A stretch of DNA of 64,000 nt from Cladopsammia gracilis (taxonomy: Eukaryota > Cnidaria > Anthozoa > Scleractinia > Dendrophylliidae): positions 782,001 through 846,000 of the forward strand of contig JAJGOT010000214.1 of NCBI GenBank assembly GCA_022457155.1, read 5' to 3'. A program made the position numbers and the translations under genes. This document shows, piece after piece, positions 52,474 through 61,500 of the stretch. Every line of letters starts with the position of its first letter. The stretch's first letter is position 1. The notes beneath the pieces are model-generated. The model saw nothing but the letters and a program-made list of their open reading frames with translations. It did not search any database and was not told the DNA's origin.

Positions 52474-53061
52474 CAGTCAAACCGACAAACAACGAACAGT
52501 AGTTCGTAGTTAGAAAGTGTTCGAAATTTCTTGTTCAAAAATACAAAAAGAAGTTGCGTAATATACATGGCGGGTGTCATGCCTTCATGCGCAAGGAAAA
52601 TAAATTTACTAAAAACTTTATTTTTTTCTCGGGATTGTGCCCTCGTTCCTCGTAGATTACGCGCGCGCTCGATTGACAGCGTCAACAGCTGCATGAAATG
52701 CATTCGATTAATGCTCGTAGTCAAGTCTCATGCACGCTAATGAGATTCATGCTCTTTATGAAAGACATCATGAAGTGTCCCCTAGCCCTAATTCTCACCT
52801 AAACACTAGCAATTCTGTCAAACTTGAAGTCATATGGAAATTACAAGTAATTGTGTATAATATGAAGTGCCCAAGGTCCGAGTTTCTGGACATGAGTGAA
52901 AAACTGACCCGTTTTAATAACCTGTGACAATGTTCAAATTGCCTGGTAGTTTCCACGCATTTCATATAAGTTACTAAAAATGTGGTTGTTGTTCATCGTG
53001 GTGTGTAAGATAGGTAAACGATTTTTCGTTTGTCTCACGATGGAGTCACTTTAAGATGTTG

Positions 53062-53107
53062 ATCGCGACGTTTCGACTGCTATTACTGCTAGTCTTCATC
53101 AGGCGAT
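53062..53107 (-). ncRNA. Hammerhead-ribozyme-like motif, left terminal repeat
   Basis: On the minus strand: helix I strand ATCGC, core CTGATGA, an extra A, helix II GACT...AGTC, core GAAAC, GTC, then the helix I partner GCGAT. This is the core order of a type I hammerhead with a minimal helix III, as reported for Penelope-like elements. The extra A between the core and helix II is unusual and could reduce activity. Confidence 0.6.
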
Positions 53108-53220
53108 AAGGTCGATTGGTTACGTGTCGCTTATGTAGCACGTTGGCTTGTTGCTATTGGTGCATTTCGATCCTCATTATTATTCCGAAAAGATGTTGTT
53201 CTCTCTCCGGTCCGATCACA

Positions 53221-53841
53221 AAAACGAAAGGACCAACAACAAAGAAGGAATCCACGCAGGATTTTAAATCTACTGCAGTATTGCCCTATATCAAAGGTGT
53301 ATCAGAGGTTCTTCGCCGCTGCCTACAACAACAAGGCGTACGCACTGTTTTCAAATCTGACACAACTCTCAGGTCACACTTAGTACGACCTAAGGACGTC
53401 CTCGACTCTAATAAACAGGACGGTGTTGTCTACAAGATTCCTTGCGAATGCGGCAAAGTGTATATCGGAGAAACAGGGAGGTCTATGCATGAAAGGATAA
53501 AAGAACACGATAGAGACATACGGCTTGCTCGTACTCAAACCTCCGCGGTTTCAGAACACGCTAACAAGACCGGGCATTTTCCTATTTGGGACGAGGTTAA
53601 GTTTATTGACCGTGACCCACACTGGTACACCCGTAGAGTTAAAGAGGCCATCCACATAAGACTTCATCCTAATAACATCAACAGAGATAGTGGAATTGAA
53701 ATTCCCGAAGCGTGGATGCCTACAATCAAGAAGCATAACAGCCGACCGATATCAAATCGGACCGGAGAGGGAACAACATCTTTTCGGAATAATAATGAGG
53801 ATCGAAATGCACCAATAGCAACAAGCCAACGTGCCACATAA
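53221..53841 (+). CDS. Penelope-like protein, C-terminal part with GIY-YIG endonuclease
   Basis: The frame gives VVYKIPCECGKVYIGETGRS, the GIY-YIG signature in its Penelope form with the preceding cysteine pair. After it come MHERIKEHDRDIR, HANKTGHFPIWDEVKFID, and a tail IHIRLHPNNINRDSGIEIP common to these proteins. The reverse transcriptase domain that should precede it is missing, so this is a 5'-truncated copy. The frame stays open leftwards into the inverted terminal repeat, but that part is antisense repeat and is not included. The last about 30 codons overlap the right terminal repeat. The truncated protein probably has no function. Confidence 0.85.
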   Translation, partial: KTKGPTTKKESTQDFKSTAVLPYIKGVSEVLRRCLQQQGVRTVFKSDTTLRSHLVRPKDVLDSNKQDGVVYKIPCECGKVYIGETGRSMHERIKEHDRDIRLARTQTSAVSEHANKTGHFPIWDEVKFIDRDPHWYTRRVKEAIHIRLHPNNINRDSGIEIPEAWMPTIKKHNSRPISNRTGEGTTSFRNNNEDRNAPIATSQRAT

Positions 53842-53864
53842 GCGACACGTAACCAATCGACCTC

Positions 53865-53910
53865 ATCGCCTGATGAAGACTAGCAGTAATAGCAGTCGAA
53901 ACGTCGCGAT
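53865..53910 (+). ncRNA. Hammerhead-ribozyme-like motif, right terminal repeat
   Basis: Same 46-base motif as at 53062-53107, in the element's sense direction: ATCGC, CTGATGA, A, GACT...AGTC, GAAAC, GTC, GCGAT. The expected cleavage is after GTC at 53905. Such ribozymes are thought to process Penelope-like transcripts. Confidence 0.6.
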
Positions 53911-54469
53911 CAACATCTTAAAGTGACTCCATCGTGAGACAAACGAAAAATCGTTTACCTTTCATATAAGTTGTAGTTTTAAACACCATTTGTTTTAATT
54001 CTCATAAACAATAGGCTTTATTGTACATTGATATTACAAGGAGAAATTTGATGCCGATCACTAGTTAAGGACAGCTGTGTTAGGTGATTCTCTGCATAAA
54101 AGGTCTAAATTAACTTTAATTGATAGAAAATATCGACAGAAAACTGGCACAACAGAACTGAATTAGTAGGAAGCCGTATATGTTATTTATTTATATACAT
54201 TTACATTTACCAAAATGAGAGCAGTCCCTCTCTTTGAGGCTTACGTGCTCTGGTATACTGAAGATGGGACGATGCTTAAAATCGAACAAGCTTGTTGAAG
54301 AGGTTTCAAGGCAATTTTTAGTCAAACGGAACTCAATTCAAGTTAAAATGGTGCAATATAGGTGAGAACTTTGTTTTACTCTAAAGAAATTATTTCAGTT
54401 GAGGGAGGATACTTGTTATATGTATCGCCAGTTTCTCACGATGTAAAAACGGTTCCAAAATTTGAGCCG

Positions 54470-54840
54470 AAATTCATTCAACATTTTGTTGGATAAAATG
54501 TTGGTCGTCCAACATTAGATATGTTGAAAAATGTCGGAAGCTTGTTGGAAGCGTGTTGCAACAAACTTAAAATTGATTCAAACTTTCATCCAACATCGCT
54601 CCAACATTTCCCTTTTACTTGAAAATGTTAGATCGTGTTGAAGCCGTTTGAACACTTCAGTCCAACATTCGTGCACATCAAGCGTTCATAGTTCCTCGCA
54701 ATGAGTTATTTATACTGTTGATGATATCGTCGATGTTGGCCCGTTTGTTGGGTCGATATTGAAACCGTTTCAACAGCTGAACTTTTATTTTTCCTCTTCG
54801 AACATTTGCCCAGCATGCGTCCAACTTTTGTTCGACAGAT
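54470..54840. repeat. Region rich in ccaacat/atgttgg motifs
   Basis: More than ten copies of caacat or atgttg, often as tccaacat or atgttgga, occur in both orientations (for example near 54480, 54500, 54600, 54665 and 54730). This looks like the body of a non-autonomous DNA element with subterminal repeats. I cannot set its ends. Confidence 0.45.
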
Positions 54841-55257
54841 GTTGCCGGAAAACTCAAACAACCGTCATTTCTTACCAGGGACCGATGTTTCGGGCCTTAT
54901 CATGTTAGTGCTTTTAGCTCTCGCTAGTTTGAAGGCAAAGCACTACTGACTGACTCACAGTACTGACAATAAATATTGTCAGAACATAAAAGTTGACGAT
55001 GGCGTGCATTCAAAACGCCAAAGTTGAAGGATCGATCAAGGATTTTCATCGTTTTCACGTGTACAACATTTATCCGTAATATGCTAGTGGAATACATGTT
55101 TTTTTACGCATATTTTTTATTCAACAATTCAGTGAAAATATATAGCGAACAATTATCATATGTTGTAGGGTGTTTACAAGCGTGAATGTAAAAATATAAA
55201 TATGTAAATAACGTAAATAATATCGTAAAAATTAATTCTCCTTGCCCATCGTAGCTT

Positions 55258-55744
55258 AATAAGAAATAGCACACAAACTGCAGTGACAAACATGACAATA
55301 AAACGCATGTTGAAAAACAAAATATTAACTTGACGTTTCGTATGTTACAACATACATCCTCAGAAGTAACAACTAAATTTAAATGAATAATAAGTAACTA
55401 ATTAAAAACAACAATAACATAAGATGAGAAAAATTTGCATATAAAAGATGCAAACTAATAAAGAATTAGCTTTTCGCTGCTGACATTATCGTTAAGGATC
55501 TGAGCAGCGAAAAGCAAATTCTTTATTGGTTTGCATCTTTTATATGCAAATTTTTCTCATCTTATGTTATTGTTCTTGTTAATTAGTTACTTATTATTCA
55601 TTTAAATTTAGTTGTTACTTGTATTCTAAACGGTCACTTCTGAGGATGTATGTTATAACATACGAAATGTCAAGTTAATATTTTGTTTTTCAACATGCGT
55701 TTTATTGTCATGTTTGTCACTTTAGTTTGTATGCTATTTCTTAT
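55258..55744. mobile_element. Inverted-repeat pair, Penelope-like terminal repeats without body
   Basis: Two arms of about 235 bp (from aataagaaatagcacacaaa to ctttattagtttgcatc, reverse orientation at the right) meet at a short loop near 55490. Each arm has a hammerhead-like block: ctgaggatgtatgtt...aacatacgaaa. The structure is like the inverted terminal repeats of the 53-kb element without any coding sequence between. Confidence 0.65.
55328..55367 (-). ncRNA. Hammerhead-ribozyme-like motif, second family
   Basis: On the minus strand: helix I ACTT, core CTGAGGA (position 7 is free to vary), one extra T, helix II GTATGTT...AACATAC, GAAAC, GTC, helix I partner AAGT. The right-arm counterpart (55636-55675, plus strand) has GAAAT in place of GAAAC and is probably inactive. 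Confidence 0.45.
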
Positions 55745-56639
55745 TAACGTAAATAAATTAATGTAAATGTATAACACAGTGTATAACGTCAACATATCTT
55801 CATTTTCATGCAAAACGCAGAAAACGAAACGTAACTTCGTGTTGGACAACACTAGCCTGCTCGCACTTCACCTGCAGCGGCTGCAACGCCAATTTGCATC
55901 GTTTACAGCAACTTCTTCTCCTATTTTTTTTCTTATAGCCATTTCTATCACCCGAATTAAAGTTGGACAAATTTTTAGGCGTTACTTTTACACACCCTAT
56001 AATTTTGCTGTGTATATAAGCCTCGGATAAATGGAGGTTATTTAGCGAAAAGTTCTGTTATATGCGGTAGCGTGTTTTTTTTTCTCACCTGAAGGCTCTA
56101 AAAAATATAATTGACGAGTAAAAATGACACATCTTTCCGTCTGAATAAATTGGTCATTATGACAGTCATCTTCTCCCTCTTGTACGTTTTTGGAAGTGTT
56201 TTCCCCAGCGCGCGGTCAGAAAAGTGCAATGACGTATCTAAAAATTCAACATATTGATACACTGCACAAATATGGTCATAAAACTCTCGATATAGGAAGC
56301 TCTACATGTCATATATTAGGCGGTGGTGGTAAATTTCGCATTTTGAAGGAAAGTGAGAATGACCGCTGGCCTGCAATTTTGAGGATAAAAAAGGAAAAGG
56401 AAAGAAAATACAGAAAAAAAAAATTAGTCCAGGTTTAAGTGTCTTAAGTCAGTAAGATTCAAAGAATGAACCAAAATGAAAACCATATCATATTTGCGCC
56501 AATACTGGATTACACAATGCAATTGTATTAAGAATACAGTTCCATGTGTCTCTCTCATTTTCGAAGTCACACTTTTTGAAGCACATTGAAACTTCCTTAC
56601 ATCTATGTCATGCATCAATGGCTTTCCATATCACATATG

Positions 56640-56790
56640 CCCTGTAGTAGGCCCCATCAAATTAAGAACCTATTTAAGAACCTAAGTAGCCTAAAATCCC
56701 ACTAAATGCCATTTCTTTAAGAACCTATTTAGGATAAGTTGGAAAAATCTAGGTTCTTATACGTGAGTTTTTACTGTACCTCCTCAGAGA
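56640..56790. repeat. Repeat with aagaacctattta units
   Basis: taagaacctatttaagaacc and taagaacctatttagg, then a run to ttctta tacgtgagtttttactgta, resemble the end of a pogo-type MITE. Related phrases (tataagaacac) occur near 13.33 kb. The ends are not resolved. Confidence 0.35.
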
Positions 56791-57024
56791 AGTTTCTGAT
56801 CTTTGTTTTAATCTTTTAAGCGGATTGAAGTTAAACGATTTCGCCATTACGGCTGTAGGAACTAAAACGAGAAAGTTTGTAAACAACAGCGATCGATTCA
56901 GCTCGCACTTCGATGTTTGAAAATTGGGGGCAGATGGAAGGGACCCAAAAGCTACATCAACTACAGGTAACGATGCTTAAAACGTTGATTGTGTCTTTAC
57001 GCTGTGAAATTTTGTAAGACATAA

Positions 57025-57918
57025 TGGGCCTCTTTACACTGGGCCCTTAAGTAAGACTTAAGAGCGCCTAAGTCTTACTTAGCCACAAAATTGTGTGTGA
57101 TGGCCTAAGTAAAAACTGAACGCACTTGACTTAGGCCCGGTTCAAACGTCGAACTTCACATGTGCCGAACCTAATGCAAATGAGCAAGAACAATAGATTT
57201 TTCTCATTTGCATTAGGTTCGGCACATGTGAAGTTCGACGTTTGAACCGGGCCTTAGCATCTCATTAAAGTCGACAAATTGAAAGGATTCAAGTAAGACT
57301 TAAGGTTCTGCAAAACCATCCTTATCGAAACTCAAGTCGACTTATCGTGCTGTGGGGCGGATCACCATGCCAATCAAGCCAATTCAGTAACTCCAGGGCT
57401 TCGCAAACATCGTGGCATCGCTGTTTTCGACTGTTTGGTGACCTTTGGTAATTGGTAGCAGCAAGTTGTTTTCGAAATTTAATATCAAAATTTCAAACGA
57501 TGGTCACGAAGGACACGATTCACCGATTCCTTCGAATCAGTTTGATCCTTATGCATACGACAACGGTGTCTTTATCGTCGAGTGTTTTCGCGCGAGACAT
57601 CGTCATCAAAATTGAACATCTGAACAGCTAATTCTACAATTTACAGCTTGTATTTCTTTTAATATGCTCTAAATCATTGGTTATGTTATTTATGTTGTTC
57701 GTCCAAAAGTTTTACGTCTACGGGCTTTCTCCTTTGAAGATAAGGCGTTGTAAATCAGTTGTTTACTTTTAAGAAGCGTCTTCGCTTGGCTAGCTCAAGT
57801 CAAGTTAAGTTTTTCCATTTACCCGTGTATGAAGAGCTACGTAAGAGCTAAGTAAGAAAATCGTACTTTACTTCAGCGTCGTTAAGTTTACTTGAGATCT
57901 AGTGTAAAGACTGTAAAG
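57025..57918. mobile_element. Large foldback element with ctttacactgggcc-type ends
   Basis: tctttacactgggcccttaa and the region of taagtaagacttaag at the left pair with cttaagtt-like and gatctagtgtaaaga at the right. About 890 bp. The MITE at 57131-57256 is nested within its left part. Confidence 0.45.
57131..57256. mobile_element. 120-bp MITE with TTA target duplication (PIF/Harbinger-like)
   Basis: ggcccggttcaaacgtcgaa and its reverse complement form an almost perfect hairpin flanked by TTA on both sides (57131-57133 and 57254-57256). The 3-bp TWA-type duplication points to PIF/Harbinger. Confidence 0.75.
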
Positions 57919-58039
57919 ACTACCAATGTCCACGCTGCAGTTCTTTCAGACTTTTCGCTGCCTGTTAAAGTAGCTTGGTGTTTGTTCAATTTGTTTTAAT
58001 AATCTTTGGATGTTGTCCTTCAGTAGCATTTTAAGACTA

Positions 58040-58180
58040 CAAAATTATCGAATGAGGTCTTAAACTACTGTGATAAAACGGTAAAATCCAATTTTTCGCC
58101 GATGATGCCGTTGATCGGCGAAAGATAATTGGATTTTACCGTTTTATCACAGTAGTTTAAAGCCTCATTCAATAATTTTA
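58040..58180. mobile_element. Foldback MITE (cacagtagttt family)
   Basis: aaaattatcgaatgaggtct...ccaatttt pairs with attggattttaccgttttat...aataatttt around the loop tcgccgatgatgccg. A half-copy is at 34243-34345. Confidence 0.7.
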
Positions 58181-58531
58181 TATTCAATTTGTTTTGATTC
58201 TGAATTAAACTTTTTAACACAAGAAACACTTATTATCATGATATCTCAATGAATTTTCTCGAAACTGTGGTTTGTTATTAATGTGTTTGTTATCAATGTG
58301 TTGCGCAATATCGCCTGATTTCTGAAGACTCGGCCGAGTATCGGGAGATATTACGCGCACTTTCGCATTATATCCGTCAATTATTATCACTCGTTTTGGC
58401 GCGTATTTGCACTCTAGAATGCTATGTCATTGTCGTAAATCCTATTCAGATTGAAACTGAATTATTCTTATGCATCTTGTCTGTGTTTACAGGTGTTTTA
58501 GATGAACTAACAGTGATATCAGTCTAATCAC

Positions 58532-61500
58532 ATGGCCTTGCTGAAGACCATCTTCTGCTCAGTGCTAATTGGTCTGTTGTTACTCTGCGTCATCCAATCA
58601 GCCACACTAGATCTGAACGTGGGTGCTTATTTTGAATTCAACACTACAAATGGAGGTTGGAACAGTGCTGGCGTGTGGCCAGCGGTTGAACTAGCAGTGG
58701 AGCATGTCAATCAACGAAATGACGTATTACCAGGGTACAGATTAACGATTCACCATAAAGACTCCAGAGTAAGTAAGAAAATAAATGTAATGTTAAGTTT
58801 GGAGTAATAACATTTTCTAGTCATTCACTTGACTAGCAGTCATAAAATATCTGCAGCAAGAAGCGTAGTGTGAGCAAAAAAAAATATAAAATTAGACCAG
58901 TTTAGTCTGTAGTGCAGATCAAACGTCGAACTTCACATGTGCCGAACCTAATGCAAATGAGCAAGAACAATAGATTTTGCTCATTTGCATTAGGTTCGGC
59001 ACATGTGAAGTTCGACGTTTGAACTGGGCCTTAGCAGACGTCACCTTGGACTTGAAAAATGGCAGATAAATATTTGAATGAGCAAATGTGGTTCATTTCC
59101 AATCATAAATGCTCATCTTAAGTACTTTTATAAATGCAAAAGAAGACCTTTAAACCTTGACAAATTGATTTTTATTATAATCTTACAATTTATTGCTTCC
59201 GTTCATAGTGCTCAGAGGCGTACGCAATTAAGGCCCTGATTGAGCATTTGACGGAGCCTCTCACTTTTGTGGCCCTGTTGGGTCCAGGATGTTCCATTGC
59301 AACTGAGCCTGTTGCTAGCGTGGCACACTTTTGGAACCTCATACAGGTATAAACCTTCATGGGATAAGTTGCGCGCAAACGTCTCCTATTTCCTTCCTTT
59401 CTAAAAAACAAACTAAGGACCCTATGAGCCAACTCGTAAGTATGGAAGGCTCTTTTTATACTTAGTGGCTGACGAACCAGGAATCATTTGTGAAAGTTCA
59501 AATAAAGCAAATTTTGTTACGAGAATTAAAAAAAGGCTTAGCATGGCATCAATGTGCATTGTGTGAAATGAGTGAGCTCTAGTGAATCACGTAATGAGTC
59601 ACAGGACAAACTATTTAAATAATGTACCAACGCTTTGTCGCTTACTGAGTTGCCTTAGCAGTTTATCATAAAAAAAGAATAAACTGTCATTTATGCTGTT
59701 ATAAGTGTTTTCAATTGGAATGAATTGTTTCAGTAATTAATTAGTGTCTTTAATTAGGATTGTAATTCTATTAAGAATTCCGTGTAAAGGGCAGTCGAAT
59801 GTTTTTTTTATGGAAGCTGCGCGCTATAAATGATTAAGGATCGATTGATTGATTAATTATTGATTTAAGGAGTATTTTCTTATCTTCATCCAAACAGGTC
59901 TCGTACAGCTCTGGGTCACCGCGCCTCTCCAACAAAGTACGTTACCCGAATTTCTTCCGCTTAAACTCGGACGACACAATCTTCGGTGAGGCAATTGTGG
60001 CGCTTTTAAAGCGCTTTCAGTGGACCAAAGTTGCAGTCGTAAAACAAGATGAGGGCATATTCAACGATGTAAGTGAAAATTTGATGAGTATAATGCTAAG
60101 GAATTAATAAATCATATTACTTGCTCCATCATCATTGAGACATTTTCGCAATCTTAACGTCATTTCTGATCTCAGAGCAGCCTTTGTTAGCCTCGAAAAG
60201 AGCTGAAATATAAAACTTTTCCCAAAACCTGTAGGCAGAACCACGAATATACCTTTTCCACTGAACCTCAGGTTGAAAGATCAAAGCACTAACTACTTTC
60301 CACCGCGGTCAAACGTCTAAGGCGTTTTTCGTTTCATTTTGTGGGATTTTATTTGATATTACATGGAAATATGGGCAAGGATGTATAAAAAAAAAATAGT
60401 TGACCTTACTATCTTTTAATTTTTCTCAAAATGATGAGCCTTTTCCTTTGAAAACTGACCAAAAATCTTTGTGCCTGATCAAAATTATGTTGGCAAATTG
60501 CGCGGACAATTCTGCAGTTCACAGTTTTTAAACGCTTAGAACTCTTTCAGTAAACTTTCAAAACGTTTGGTAAATTGACTGTGTATTGGCAATATAAATG
60601 CAAGGCTGATCGGACAGCTATAAAGGGTATTTTATTTTTGGGCAATAAAAAAAACTCAAAAAAACTCAGGGTTTTTTATTTTTGGGCAATAAAATACCCT
60701 TTATAGCTGTCCGATCAGCCTTGCATTTAGTTTTAAGTCTTATTCAATACTAGCTGCTGATCCTGATCTACACCAAGATCCGGCTTCACTTCGCCGTGCT
60801 GTTTGTCCAAGTGGTCCTTGCTTTATTTGAGAGTTTGTTGGCATTATATTAAACTTTAAACAGTGAAAATGACAACCTTAACTTTTAAGTACTTTGCTTA
60901 ACTTTTGCAAATTTCTCTCGTTTGACCGCGGTTAATTACTTCTTGTACCAGGGTTTTCGCTACTTTCATAATGGCAGGGCGGCGGGGCGGGTGAAGAGAC
61001 CTGGACAAGGCTGTCAAAATACTAAAAAAATCCTGGCGTATTGTCGAATAAAACGTGATGAAATATCTTCGTTTCGTTTGATCAACGGTTTCAGATTGCT
61101 AGAATTGAAAACAAACACTGCTGCTGATCGTTGGAAGTATTCTACGAAAACGCTATTTCATAGTGTCACGTGGCAAAGCACTCCACTATACTTGGAGTAT
61201 TTTGGTATCCCTGTGCAAAGGTTTCTACGCCTATCCCGCCATTTTGAAATCTGAGAAGGCCCTGGGGACGAGTGTCGAAGCGCGGGAAAATGCGTTAATC
61301 AGAAGCATGGTTTAATTCAAGTAAATAAGAAGCAAAGGACCGCGAATGAAATGCTGCTGGTGTACGTAGGATCTGGAGCAGATCTAGTCAGCCAAAAATA
61401 GAGATACAATTATAAAGTATAGAGCAAGGCTGATGCTATGTGGAACATTTAACGCGACAACGACTTGATAGAGCCTAAACTGAAAGCCAGAATGCAACCG

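Larger units (their letters stand above)
52961..53972 (+). mobile_element. Penelope-like retroelement with inverted terminal repeats and 12-bp target duplication
   Basis: The insertion (about 52973-53960) is flanked by the perfect direct repeat ttcatataagtt (52961-52972 and 53961-53972). Inverted repeats of about 205 bp (53013-53219 and 53746-53960) flank a 5'-truncated coding segment with a GIY-YIG endonuclease domain. The combination of Penelope-type endonuclease and terminal repeats in inverted order is typical of Penelope-like elements. Each terminal repeat carries a hammerhead-ribozyme-like motif. Confidence 0.85.

Noticed and set aside
53116..53220. N-terminus of the GIY-YIG protein
   Set aside because: This part is the antisense copy of the terminal repeat, not the original N-terminal coding sequence.
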